Below, in pieces: positions 8,628-19,325 of a DNA stretch of 64,000 nucleotides. Location of the stretch: NCBI RefSeq assembly GCF_002237595.1, contig NZ_CP022529.1:2604001-2668000 (forward strand), written 5' to 3'. The DNA is from Labrenzia sp. VG12 (GTDB lineage: Bacteria; Pseudomonadota; Alphaproteobacteria; Rhizobiales; Stappiaceae). Within the stretch, counting starts at the first letter, position 1; each line of letters opens with the position of its first letter. The position numbers and the translations under genes were made by a program. Below the pieces are notes generated by a model. The model saw nothing but the letters and a program-made list of their open reading frames with translations, did no database searches and was not told the DNA's origin.

Positions 8628-9590
8628 ATGCAGTTTCCAGCAGCCCGCATTCTCGACATGCATACCTGCCCCATGTGCATGGGTGTGCCGGCCCCAATTG
8701 TCTACAAATGCGCCTGGACGGTCCTGACCGGCATGATGCCCCAGGCGCGCGTCACCGATCTGTGTGTCTGCGTCGGCCCGCCGCCTCCCATGGGCGGCGA
8801 CCCGATCATCACCGGCGCCTGGACCGTTCTGGTGGAGAATCTGCCGGCCGCCCGGATGACCGACCTGACCCTGAAAGGCGGCGCCATCGTCACCGGCTTC
8901 CCGACCGTGCTGATCGGCACGCAGGGGGGTGGCGGTGCGGGCGGCGGCGGTGGGGGAGCTGGTATGGGCGCCCCGTCCAGTCTGACGCCGAAGCAGATTG
9001 CCGATCTGAAACGCAAGGCCTTGATGAACAAGATCAAGAACGGCCAGTCTTCCATCAAGATCGAAGGTTCCGACGCGTTCAAGGAAAAGGCTCTGGCCGC
9101 CCTCGACCGGCTGGCCCAGTCCCCGACCGGCATGAAACTGCTGCAGGCGCTCGATTCCAGCGACAAGACCACCACGATCAAGCAGGCCCCTGCAGGCAAG
9201 GGCAACACGGAAACGGCCGCCGACTGGAACAAGGGTCTCTATGACACCACCAACAACAAACCGGGGCCGGGCAGCGACAGCACGGTGCTGTTCAACCCGG
9301 ACCGCGACAAGCTCAATGGTGAGGACTGGATGACCCGCGATCCGGCCATCGGCCTCGGCCACGAGCTGATCCACTCCTATCACGATGCCAACGGCACAAC
9401 GGATGGCCGCAGCGAAGTGGAATATACCGATGCCGACGGTAACAAGCGCAAGGCCCCCGGCTATGAACTGCAGACAGTCGGCCTTGGCGAATACAAGGAC
9501 AGCGAGCTGACGGAAAACAACATCCGCAAGGATTTCGACGAGCATGAAATCGGCAAGAACGATGAAGAACATCAACGTCCGCGCTATTGA
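8628..9590 (+). CDS. PAAR-domain protein with M91-like zinc-metallopeptidase domain (candidate secreted effector)
   Basis: A 320-residue two-part protein. Residues 1-97 are a PAAR repeat domain (AARILDMHTCPMC, then two further ARVTD / ARMTD repeats), which caps the VgrG spike of type VI secretion or related contractile injectors. A glycine-rich linker (about 99-113) leads to a C-terminal domain with the zinc motif HELIH (245-249) and a downstream TVGLGEY...TENNIR segment. That combination is as in the NleD/HopH1 (peptidase M91) effector family. The inference is a PAAR-delivered protease toxin. No other type VI gene lies in this window, so it would depend on a distant apparatus. GGAAG at 8617-8621 supports the start. 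The next gene, 84 bases on, may be its partner. Confidence 0.8.
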   Translation: MQFPAARILDMHTCPMCMGVPAPIVYKCAWTVLTGMMPQARVTDLCVCVGPPPPMGGDPIITGAWTVLVENLPAARMTDLTLKGGAIVTGFPTVLIGTQGGGGAGGGGGGAGMGAPSSLTPKQIADLKRKALMNKIKNGQSSIKIEGSDAFKEKALAALDRLAQSPTGMKLLQALDSSDKTTTIKQAPAGKGNTETAADWNKGLYDTTNNKPGPGSDSTVLFNPDRDKLNGEDWMTRDPAIGLGHELIHSYHDANGTTDGRSEVEYTDADGNKRKAPGYELQTVGLGEYKDSELTENNIRKDFDEHEIGKNDEEHQRPRY

Positions 9591-9674
9591 CGCCGTTTTG
9601 GCGGACACGGCAGCCTCGCGCTACCCGGCTATTTATGATCAAGTGATTGCAATCGAAATCAGGAGCGCGCGCCC

Positions 9675-10241
9675 ATGCTGACCCTATCCGTCAAAACCGT
9701 TACGGCGGCCTATATCGCGCTGTCCTACCAGGTGACCAACACGGAGACGACCGACATTTACGTGGCCGATCTCCTCTACCAACCGGCAGCGGACGGCAGT
9801 CTGTCGATCGACCCGCGCACCGCCTATGTCATGCCCCAGGCCGACGGCACGCTTTATGCCGGCAAGCTCATCATGCGGATCCCGGACGGCATGAAGGTGG
9901 AAAGCCCGGAACTGCCCTATTTCCAGCGGCTTGGACCGGGTGAAACGATCTCCGGTGAAATCGTGCTCTCCAACCCGGCAAAAGCCTATCATCCTTATGA
10001 CAGCTACCGGCTCGGCGAAACGCCTCAAGCAGTTGCACGCATCGTGTTCCAGATCGGCGTCATCCGCGGATCAGATCTGAAGCCCGGCGAAGCCACGTTG
10101 AGCCCCGCGCCTCAGGTCGGCCCCGGCTATTTCAAACCCGACTACGGTTTCGGCCTGGAATACCAGGTCACCGAACAGGCCGAGGCGGCGGCTCTGCCGC
10201 CCGGTGCAAGCTTCTTTCCAGTAGAGGCAATCGAACGCTGA
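9675..10241 (+). CDS. hypothetical protein; candidate immunity or partner of the PAAR effector
   Basis: A 188-residue protein with no signal peptide and no family I can name with confidence. It is predicted mostly beta: an N-terminal YIALSYQVTNTE segment, then PYFQRLGPGETISGEIVLSN. This resembles an immunoglobulin-like sandwich of the kind seen in small proteinase-inhibitor folds; that resemblance is an impression only. AGGAG lies about 10 bases before the chosen ATG. It follows the effector on the same strand with an 84-base gap, the position expected for an immunity gene. A protease-inhibitor-like fold would fit, but the pairing is inferred from position alone. Confidence 0.6.
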   Translation: MLTLSVKTVTAAYIALSYQVTNTETTDIYVADLLYQPAADGSLSIDPRTAYVMPQADGTLYAGKLIMRIPDGMKVESPELPYFQRLGPGETISGEIVLSNPAKAYHPYDSYRLGETPQAVARIVFQIGVIRGSDLKPGEATLSPAPQVGPGYFKPDYGFGLEYQVTEQAEAAALPPGASFFPVEAIER

Positions 10242-10268
10242 TCCGGTTGGCGTTTGCTCAGAGCCCCG

Positions 10269-11453
10269 CTAGAACCCGGTCAATCCACGTTCCAGCCACT
10301 GGCTCTGCGGGATCTCGTTGCCGATCTTGAAGGCGAATTTTTCAACGCGCGTGACGCCGCGATCCGTTTCGCAACGAAAGGCAACGTCGAACCAGCGGCC
10401 CAGGCTGCGGAATGCGGCTCCGCGGGGTTGAAGAACGTTGCCGGGCGGCGGGCGGAAGGAGGGCAGCAATTCCGGCGGCAACGCGCTGACCGACGCGATC
10501 TGCGCCCGCAGTTCGGTCATGCACAGAAGGTTCAGCCGCTGGCTTTCCGACATGCCGCGCATGGCGCTGCGGGCCTGGGGATCGTCCAGCAGGACCCGGG
10601 AAAAGAGCTCCCGCGCCGGCAACATGCCCGCCGGCACGCCTGACGATTGACCGGAATTTTGTCGTGTATCCTGACGGCGTGCTGTCCGGACGGGTGCCGC
10701 CGGTTTCACTCTGGGCGTTGCATCGGTTGCAATCGGACCGACAACGCCGAAATCATCGCGCGTCGCCTCCTCCGCAATGCCGACATCCTCCACCGCTTCC
10801 GTGCCCGAGGCGGCGTCAAAATCCTCTTCGACCGGCAGAGAAGCCGTCTCGACGCTCTCCGTCTCCTCCGGTTCGGTTTCGGTCTCGGCTGCGGTTTCCG
10901 GTTCGCCCTCCAACGGATCGGCCTCAGCCGTATCAACCTCCGCCGCCGCCTCATCTCCCGCAGGATCGGTTTCGGCAGGCTCCGTTTTGGCCGCGTCCTG
11001 CTCGGACGGCGCAGTCGTTTCTTCGCTCTCAGCCTCGGCAACGGCCTCCTCAGGCTCGGTCTCTTCGGGCGGCGTTTCGTCAGCGGTTTCCAGCGGCGCA
11101 GTGTTCTCTTCGCCAAACTCTTCCACCGCCAGTTCGATCGGCACCTCGGCAGGCGCTTCGACGGTCTCCGGCGGCGCTGGAGGCAGTGGTGGCGGCGGGG
11201 GAACTTCCTCCTCCTGAGCGGGCTCCGGTTCGGGCGTGGCTGCCTCCGGCACCTCTTCCGGAACAGGGACCGCCTCAGTGAGCGGCGGCACCAACTCCAC
11301 TTCAACCGTATCCTGCAGCGGTTCGGTCACATGACCGGTGATGATCCCCGTCATCAACAAGGCGGCAAGACCATGCAGGACAAACGATGCCACAAGGCCC
11401 CAGCCGAATTCCTTGCGGTCATCGGGCCGGGGCGGCTCGTTGAAATGGTCCAT
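10269..11453 (-). CDS. TonB-like, DUF930-domain envelope protein
   Basis: About 394 residues. A short cytoplasmic start is followed by one transmembrane helix (GWGLVASFVLHGLAALLMTGI), then a long Pro/Glu/Ala-rich region of about 200 residues as in TonB or TolA linkers. A C-terminal globular domain of about 130 residues carries LLCMTELRAQI, PPPGNVLQPRGAAFRS and WFDVAFRCETD, which I recognise as DUF930, common in Hyphomicrobiales. A periplasm-spanning role is inferred from the layout. The frame extends upstream through TTG codons at 11471 and 11477. An AAGGA just before them makes a start there possible; I used the first ATG. Confidence 0.75.
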   Translation of the reverse strand: MDHFNEPPRPDDRKEFGWGLVASFVLHGLAALLMTGIITGHVTEPLQDTVEVELVPPLTEAVPVPEEVPEAATPEPEPAQEEEVPPPPPLPPAPPETVEAPAEVPIELAVEEFGEENTAPLETADETPPEETEPEEAVAEAESEETTAPSEQDAAKTEPAETDPAGDEAAAEVDTAEADPLEGEPETAAETETEPEETESVETASLPVEEDFDAASGTEAVEDVGIAEEATRDDFGVVGPIATDATPRVKPAAPVRTARRQDTRQNSGQSSGVPAGMLPARELFSRVLLDDPQARSAMRGMSESQRLNLLCMTELRAQIASVSALPPELLPSFRPPPGNVLQPRGAAFRSLGRWFDVAFRCETDRGVTRVEKFAFKIGNEIPQSQWLERGLTGF

Positions 11454-11583
11454 GTCGGCAACAAGCGCCAATGCCAAGTCCTTGTTTCCAATAGGTCTCT
11501 TACACCGACCTAGATTGCATCGCTTCCCGCACGGCCCAAATTAGAAACTCTTTGCACCCAAAGCATCATCAGGTTGGAGCAAA

Positions 11584-12147
11584 TCAATTGGTACGGGCGA
11601 ACCGTTCTGGTTCATATTCGTCAGTATCATGTTCCGCATAACGAAAACCAAAACCAACTCCATATTCCGGCAGCTGCAGGATACGCCATAGTTCACTTTG
11701 CACATCTAGCGGATACAGATATGTCCCGGCATCGGGCATCAGGATGTGTTCCAGGTCCTTTTCCGAAACCGCGTCGAACTCGGCGGCGAAATTCCCTGCA
11801 TTCTCCAACACCGGATTCGTTTGATCATCGGTCGGATCCTCCAGGAAATATCCCGGGCACGAATTGTAGTGGCTTATCTGTTCTCCCTGCTTAAAAAGCT
11901 GAACTTCCAAGACGGCGTCATCATGACAAAGAACAGACAACGCAACGCCGCCATAACGTGACGAAGCCCACTTCAAAAAGGCCCGGATCCGTTCCTGATC
12001 CTGCATGTCAATTCCTTCTTCTGAAAAGGTACACCAGCCCCCAAGAGATGGACCCACAACAGCGTTGCAGCTATTGCGCTTTAGATCCTCCAGCAAGGCT
12101 TCCCGGGAAGCGCCCTTGACGGTAATATTTGTATAAAAACTGCCCAT
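11584..12147 (-). CDS. hypothetical protein (187 aa)
   Basis: A 187-residue soluble protein beginning MGSFYTNITVKG, with an AVLSVLCHDDAVLEVQLF-like core and SHYNSCPGYFLEDP. I have an impression of similar proteins (short, beta-rich, starting with FYTNIT) among small cytoplasmic proteins of unknown role, some near polymorphic-toxin loci. I cannot name a family. Base composition is visibly less GC-rich than neighbouring housekeeping genes, suggesting acquisition. It lies between the DUF930 gene and rpoD on the same strand, over 100 bases from either. Confidence 0.6.
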   Translation of the reverse strand: MGSFYTNITVKGASREALLEDLKRNSCNAVVGPSLGGWCTFSEEGIDMQDQERIRAFLKWASSRYGGVALSVLCHDDAVLEVQLFKQGEQISHYNSCPGYFLEDPTDDQTNPVLENAGNFAAEFDAVSEKDLEHILMPDAGTYLYPLDVQSELWRILQLPEYGVGFGFRYAEHDTDEYEPERFARTN

Positions 12148-12220
12148 TTACCCCTAATCCTCAAATCATCCAATCAATCGACTGCACGCAATTGTGACAA
12201 CGTTCATATTAGCGCAACAA

Positions 12221-12247
12221 AAAAGCCGAAGCGTTGCTTCGGCTTTT
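12221..12247 (-). terminator. rho-independent terminator of rpoD
   Basis: A perfect 12-bp stem (AAAAGCCGAAGC 12221-12232, loop GTT, GCTTCGGCTTTT 12236-12247), 22 bases past the rpoD stop, with an A run on its left that reads as U-rich on the minus-strand transcript. Confidence 0.88.
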
Positions 12248-12269
12248 CGCAGTAATATTTAAACTGACC

Positions 12270-14264
<1,995 letters not shown>

Positions 14265-14727
14265 GTCGTGCTCCAGTTCGTGGCCTGACGGGCCACGCCG
14301 CGCCCCTAGTTTGGCTTCAACCCACGTCTTCCTCAGCGCGCCAGCTTCTGAAAGCGGCGGCGTCCAAAGGAATCAGTGTGGATAGGTTTGTAAGCCGTGT
14401 CCCTTAAGTCCCAATTAACCGTAGCTTTTTCGACATTGACAAGTTTCAGCATCGAGGCGGCGCACGGTCTTTCAAGTCCACATTCGAAGAACGAATGCCG
14501 AAGAGGTGTTCAAACGGGTTGCAGCTTTTATAAGACTATTGCCGCGAGCAGGCTTGAAGGCTGCGGCGCAGGAAGGCTGCAAAGGTTCTATTTAGCTCGA
14601 CGCGCACGATTCGCAAGTGTGATTCGTCACAGGTCAATTGGAAAATGCGTTTTTTTGAAGCCGCAACCGCCTGAAACCGGAAAATGAGGCGTTCTGCCGG
14701 CCGGCAAACGACCGATATCTCTGCCAC
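14265..14727. other. 463-bp dnaG-rpoD spacer
   Basis: No gene is supported. It contains the candidate rpoD promoter and a perfect CATTCG-N5-CGAATG inverted repeat at 14481-14497 of unknown function. The latter does not match the GAAC-N7-GAAC LexA site of alphaproteobacteria. Confidence 0.55.
14413..14442 (-). promoter_or_regulatory. rpoD: candidate sigma-70 promoter of rpoD
   Basis: On the minus strand TTGTCA (14442-14437) and TTAATT (14418-14413) are 18 bases apart. This would give a 5' leader of roughly 140 bases. Confidence 0.35.
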
Positions 14728-16653
14728 CTATCCTGCGGCTGCCGCAGGCGGTGCGGTCCTGATCTTCTTGGCCCGTTCTGCCAGATCACCCTCGTCCCGC
14801 GCACATTCCTCGCGCCGGCGGCTGAGATCCTGCGTCAGCGCCTGTATCCGCGACCAGGAATGCTCGTCCAGTTCGTCATCGGCCACCGCCAGTTCAGACG
14901 CCAGCTCCTCTTCCAGCGCATTGAGCTCAAGCACATCAAGGAAATGCAGAAAAGCCGCCTCGATGAAATCCTCCGGCGGGTTGGATTTGAGCAGCGGGAA
15001 CCGGTGGATCAGGGCGGAGAATTCTGCGCCCTTCTGTTCCTGCAGGCCGATGGTCTCCGCCATCATCTCCGACATGATATCCCGGAGCGGTTCCTCGAAC
15101 CCACCTGTCAGATCGGCAATCGGCGCCACTTCGAGATCGTCGACAATCCGGCACAGGACATCGCGCAGCTGGGAATGCAACTCGTTGGCAAACGGGATCC
15201 TGGAAAAGCGTTCGAAGTTCCGGTCGAGCAAATGCGGGTAGCGCATGCTCAATCCAAGCACCAGGCGCTCCGTTCCGAAATCATCGCTGGCAGCGACGCG
15301 TTCCCGGGCGATCCCGAGAGAAGGAACGGTTTCCGCAGCCTTGCCGCCTTTTCGGCTTTGCCGGGACTGTTCGAAAAAGAAGTTCGACAGTTTGAATTTC
15401 AGATCGAGCTGGTAGCGCCGGCGCACCCTCTCGTCTCGGATGGTCCCGATCAGATCGTCGAACCGCTTTTCCAGAGCGGCTTTGCGCTCCGGCGTGTCGA
15501 GGCGCGCAACAGACGTTTCCCGGTCCCAGACCACGTCGAACAGGGACTGCGCGCGGGCGACCTCCTCGTGGAAGCCGCTCAGGCCGCGCTGCTTGACCAG
15601 ATCGTCCGGGTCCATGCCGTCGGGCAGAAAGCTGAACTGGAAGGAATAGCCGCTCTTCAGAACCGGAAATATCCGGTCGATCGCGCGGTGGGCTGCCGCA
15701 ACACCGGCGGCGTCGCCGTCAAAGCAGATCACCGGTTCGGGTGCGAATTTCCAGAGCCGGACAACCTGGTCCTCGGTGAAGGCGGTGCCGAGCGAAGCGA
15801 CAACGTGGTGGATACCTGCCTGCCACAGTGCGATGGCATCAAGGTAGCCTTCAACCACCACGGCCTCGCCGGACTTGAAGGCCGGCTCCCGCGCCCGGTG
15901 CGCATTGAACAGCATGATGCCCTTGTGAAAGAGCGGCGTTTCCGGCGAGTTGAGATATTTCGGCTGCCCGTCGGGCGACAGCGTTCGTCCGCCAAAGGCA
16001 ACCACCCGGCCCCGGTCGTCCTGGATCGGGATCATCAGACGGCCGCGAAACCGGTCGTAGGACGGTCGCCCGTTTTCCGGCTGGATCACGAGCCCCGCCT
16101 CGATCATCGCCGGCTCGGGGATTTCCCGCGCCGCCAGGAAGGATTTCAGTGCGTCCCGGCTGTCGGGCGCAAAACCGAAGCGGAATTCGCGCAAGGTCTC
16201 TGCTACAAGACCGCGCTTGGCGCAGTAAGCCCGCGCCGTTTCCCCACGCGGACCGGCATATTCATGTTGGAAGAATTGCGCAGCCATCTCGCAGATATCC
16301 GCCAGGCCGGCGCGCTTCTTCTCACGCCTGGCAGCTTGCGGATCCGGTGCCGGCAGCGCCACACCGGCCTGTTCGGCCAGCCGCTCCACCGCTTCGGGAA
16401 AATTCAGTCCCTCGGTTTCGCAGACGAAGGTGAAATGATCGCCGGACGCCCCGCAACCAAAACACTTGTAGCGGTTGCGGCGGTCGTCGACGTGAAAACT
16501 CGGGCTCTTTTCCTGATGAAACGGGCAGCAGGCCCAATAGTCGCCCTTGCCGGGCTGGGTCTTGCGCCGGTCCCAGGTCACGCGCCGGCCCACAAGATCC
16601 GACAGGGTTAGCCGGGCCCGGATTTCATCAAGAAGTCGCGGTTCAAAGCGCAT
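14728..16653 (-). CDS. dnaG: DNA primase
   Basis: 641 residues. The N-terminal CHC2 zinc-binding domain uses C43, H46, C64 and C67 (CPFH...YKCFGCG). The TOPRIM core contains VVVEGYLDAIALWQAG and VICFDGDAAG, which bind the catalytic metals. The C-terminal third is helical and is expected to contact DnaB. It makes RNA primers at the replication fork. Next upstream on the same strand is the GatB/YqeY-domain gene; rpoD follows downstream. Confidence 0.96.
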   Translation of the reverse strand: MRFEPRLLDEIRARLTLSDLVGRRVTWDRRKTQPGKGDYWACCPFHQEKSPSFHVDDRRNRYKCFGCGASGDHFTFVCETEGLNFPEAVERLAEQAGVALPAPDPQAARREKKRAGLADICEMAAQFFQHEYAGPRGETARAYCAKRGLVAETLREFRFGFAPDSRDALKSFLAAREIPEPAMIEAGLVIQPENGRPSYDRFRGRLMIPIQDDRGRVVAFGGRTLSPDGQPKYLNSPETPLFHKGIMLFNAHRAREPAFKSGEAVVVEGYLDAIALWQAGIHHVVASLGTAFTEDQVVRLWKFAPEPVICFDGDAAGVAAAHRAIDRIFPVLKSGYSFQFSFLPDGMDPDDLVKQRGLSGFHEEVARAQSLFDVVWDRETSVARLDTPERKAALEKRFDDLIGTIRDERVRRRYQLDLKFKLSNFFFEQSRQSRKGGKAAETVPSLGIARERVAASDDFGTERLVLGLSMRYPHLLDRNFERFSRIPFANELHSQLRDVLCRIVDDLEVAPIADLTGGFEEPLRDIMSEMMAETIGLQEQKGAEFSALIHRFPLLKSNPPEDFIEAAFLHFLDVLELNALEEELASELAVADDELDEHSWSRIQALTQDLSRRREECARDEGDLAERAKKIRTAPPAAAAG

Positions 16654-16845
16654 GAAGAGACTGGTTTCCGATCGTCAGAGAAGCTCCGGCCATGACAGAC
16701 GCAGTGCGCCCGACCAAACCGGCTTCCAAAATAGAATGACTTTGAAGACGTTTCCAGAGCGGCCGGACTGCCGGTCCGGGGCTCTGGATTATCTGTGAAG
16801 AACCCTGAAGGCGCCCGAAGCCCCCTGTTAGCCCTTGTGCCCGGA

Positions 16846-17358
16846 TCAGGTGCTTCCCTTGCCGTCCGAACCGTTTTCCGTTCTGGAGGCGCTATCTGCC
16901 CTCAGCATGTCCTTTACGACGCTGGAGGCCTGCATGAAGTCCATTTTCCCCGGATAACGGGTCTTCAATTCGCTCATGCAGCGGCCGATATCTCTGAGGC
17001 CATGCGCATCGATGTCCTTGACCATCTCCTGGCAGATGGTCCGCATTTCGTCTTCGCTGAGCTGTTCGGGCAGAAACTCGCGGATAATGTCCTGCTCGGT
17101 CCGTTCCTGTTCGGCCAGATCCAGCTGACCTCCGCTTTCGAATTCCACCGCCGAGATTTCCCGCTGACTGATCATTTTCTGAAGAATTTCAATCACTTCA
17201 GCTTCATTGACGCCATCCTTGCCCGTCTCGCGGGCAGCCGCTTCCCGGTCCTTGACCGCGGTCTGCATCAACCGCAGGGTCGCGCATCTGCGTTTGTCGC
17301 CATCATCTTGCGCCGCCTTCAGGGCAGCATTGATTCTGTCGCGCATTTCCTGGCGCAT
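16846..17358 (-). CDS. GatB/YqeY-domain protein
   Basis: 170 residues, almost entirely the YqeY-type domain shared with the tail of amidotransferase subunit GatB: RDRINAALKAAQDDGDKRRC, LRLMQTAVKDRE, EVIEILQKMISQR, EFLPEQLSEDEM and MSELKTRYPGKMDF. Standalone YqeY proteins may interact with tRNA or aminoacylation enzymes, but the role is not established. The last 18 residues are a low-complexity tail. Divergent from carA and upstream of dnaG, an arrangement common in Hyphomicrobiales. Confidence 0.9.
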   Translation of the reverse strand: MRQEMRDRINAALKAAQDDGDKRRCATLRLMQTAVKDREAAARETGKDGVNEAEVIEILQKMISQREISAVEFESGGQLDLAEQERTEQDIIREFLPEQLSEDEMRTICQEMVKDIDAHGLRDIGRCMSELKTRYPGKMDFMQASSVVKDMLRADSASRTENGSDGKGST

Positions 17359-17464
17359 GGTTTAACCCCACCCCTGCCGCGCTGAGACGAAGCGCGCATC
17401 GGCGCCCACTGCAACTCTCAGCCAAGTCATTGAATTTTAAAGATCTTTTTTCAGAGGATCAATA

Positions 17465-17493
17465 TTGACGATCCAAGCCGCTTCCCATAGAGT
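17465..17493 (+). promoter_or_regulatory. carA: sigma-70 promoter of carA
   Basis: TTGACG (17465-17470), a 17-base spacer, then TAGAGT (17488-17493). A start near 17500 gives a leader of about 90 bases. No arginine or pyrimidine operator could be recognised. Confidence 0.55.
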
Positions 17494-17592
17494 CCCGCGC
17501 TTAATGCAGACGGCCATTTGCGGGCTTTAGGGCCCACCCAAGACGCCTTTCCTGCAGCGCATGATGTCACCAACAAGATCTGGAAACAAGAC

Positions 17593-18774
17593 ATGACGAC
17601 TGCAGACGCATGGTCCAAGACCCCGGCGACCGCCCTGCTTGTGCTCTCCGACGGCAGCGTGATCGAGGGACAGGGCCTCGGCGCCACTGGCCAAGCCGTT
17701 GGTGAGATTTGTTTTAACACCGCCATGACCGGCTACCAGGAGATCCTGACCGATCCGTCCTATTCCGGTCAGATCATCACCTTCACTTTTCCCCATATCG
17801 GCAATGTCGGCGCCAATGATGAGGACATCGAGACCGTCAACATGGCGGCCGAGAGCGGCATTCGCGGCGTTGTGCTGGCGGCCGGCATCACCGATCCGGC
17901 CAACTACCGCGCCGCAAAGCATCTCGATGCCTGGCTCAAGAGCCGGAACCTGATCGGCATCAGCGGCGTCGATACGCGCGCCCTGACCGCCCTCATCCGC
18001 GAAAAGGGTGTTCCGAACGGCGTCATTGCCCATGCACCAGACGGCGAATTCGATCTGGACAGCCTGAAAACGGCTGCTTCCAACTGGCCTGGCCTCGTCG
18101 GCATGGACCTGGCCAAGGACGCCTCAACCACCCAGTCCCATCCATGGTCGCAAACCACATGGAAGTGGGACGAAGGCTTTGGCGAGGCTACAAGCAGCAC
18201 GTTCAAGGTCGTTGCGGTCGACTACGGCATCAAACGGAACATCCTGCGCCTGCTCGCTGATGCCGGCTGCGATGTCACCGTGCTCCCGGCGACGGCAACG
18301 GCTGAGGACATTCTGGCCCATCAGCCGGATGGTGTGTTCCTGTCCAACGGTCCGGGTGACCCGGCTGCGACCGGAGAATACTCGGTTGCCGCCATTCGCG
18401 GGGTGGTCGACAAGGGCGTTCCGACCTTCGGCATCTGCCTTGGCCACCAGATGCTGGCACTCGCGCTCGGCGGCAAGACGGTGAAAATGCACCAGGGCCA
18501 CCATGGCGCCAACCATCCGGTTTTCGACCACACCACCGGCAAGGTGGAAATCACGTCGATGAACCATGGGTTCGCTGTCGACGCCGACAGCCTGCCGGAC
18601 AATGTCGAGCAGACTCACGTCTCCCTGTTCGACGGCTCCAACTGTGGCCTCGCGATGAAAGACAAGCCTGTCTTTTCCGTCCAGTACCACCCGGAAGCCT
18701 CTCCGGGTCCGCAGGACAGCCACTATCTCTTCAAGAGGTTCACCGGCCTGATGGAAGACGCAAGGCAGGGCTGA
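17593..18774 (+). CDS. carA: carbamoyl-phosphate synthase small subunit
   Basis: 393 residues. It hydrolyses glutamine and channels ammonia to CarB for arginine and pyrimidine synthesis. The N-terminal CPSase domain includes LSDGSVIEGQGLGATG and NTAMTGYQEILTDPSY. The class I glutaminase domain has the nucleophile Cys in FGICLGHQ, and His-Glu in QYHPEASPGP completes the triad. The frame is open from 17518, but the ATG at 17593 with GGAAACAAG before it matches the family N-terminus. It ends in a strong terminator; carB is encoded separately about 3 kb downstream. Confidence 0.96.
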   Translation: MTTADAWSKTPATALLVLSDGSVIEGQGLGATGQAVGEICFNTAMTGYQEILTDPSYSGQIITFTFPHIGNVGANDEDIETVNMAAESGIRGVVLAAGITDPANYRAAKHLDAWLKSRNLIGISGVDTRALTALIREKGVPNGVIAHAPDGEFDLDSLKTAASNWPGLVGMDLAKDASTTQSHPWSQTTWKWDEGFGEATSSTFKVVAVDYGIKRNILRLLADAGCDVTVLPATATAEDILAHQPDGVFLSNGPGDPAATGEYSVAAIRGVVDKGVPTFGICLGHQMLALALGGKTVKMHQGHHGANHPVFDHTTGKVEITSMNHGFAVDADSLPDNVEQTHVSLFDGSNCGLAMKDKPVFSVQYHPEASPGPQDSHYLFKRFTGLMEDARQG

Positions 18775-18810
18775 GCCCTCCCCGGTAAACATCGACAGAC
18801 CTTGAAGATA

Positions 18811-18837
18811 CGCCGGCTCGCCAGAGCCGGCGTTTTT
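18811..18837 (+). terminator. rho-independent terminator of carA
   Basis: Perfect 9-bp stem (CGCCGGCTC 18811-18819, GAGCCGGCG 18824-18832), loop GCCA, followed by T5. Confidence 0.88.
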
Positions 18838-19325
18838 CATGTCGGTGCGGTGGAACCGGTACGCGTCGCCTCCGCGGCGCCGAGGAACGCGCCACATACC
18901 AATGTAGATTTCCTGCCGTGACCCCACGAGACAGGGCCGTCCCTGCAAGCAGAGACATCATCGGTCTTCAGCCCCTCCCGGAGTTCTGTCGACTTCGGTC
19001 AGCCGGTCCGGCGAGGCCTGCCTGGATGTTTTGCATCCGGCCCGGATACCGCCTTGCGCCCTCCCGCGTACCCCTGCTCGTGCCCTTGCCATTGCTGTTG
19101 CCCTCGCACGCGCCCTCAATTGACCTCTTTCGCAAATCGGTGTAGCAAGCCATAAATACGAACGAACGTTCGCTCAATATTTTTCCAGCGGGCTCCCCGG
19201 ACCCGACCGCCGGGTTCAAGGGGCAGACGCAGAACACAGAGGTCGTGGCGCCGGTACAGCATGCATTTCAAGGACTTGAGCGCTGTGCCGGTCAAATTCC
19301 AGACAAGTCATTTAAGGGACAATCA
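18838..19325. other. 488-bp intergenic region after carA
   Basis: No gene is supported between the carA terminator and the signal-peptide protein. Its only recognisable content is the promoter with CGAACGTTCG palindrome listed next. Confidence 0.5.
19120..19172 (+). promoter_or_regulatory. candidate promoter with TetR-type palindromic operator
   Basis: TTGACC (19120-19125), 17 bases, then TAGCAA (19143-19148), followed by the perfect 10-bp palindrome CGAACGTTCG (19163-19172) in an ACGAACGAACGTTCGCTC context. The palindrome overlaps the predicted transcript start, where a repressor would block initiation. GAACGTTC cores are frequent TetR-family sites. No TetR gene is in the window. Confidence 0.42.

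Noticed and set aside
14481..14497. CATTCG-N5-CGAATG as a LexA box
   Set aside because: Alphaproteobacterial LexA sites are GAAC-N7-GAAC/GTTC-type; this palindrome does not match.
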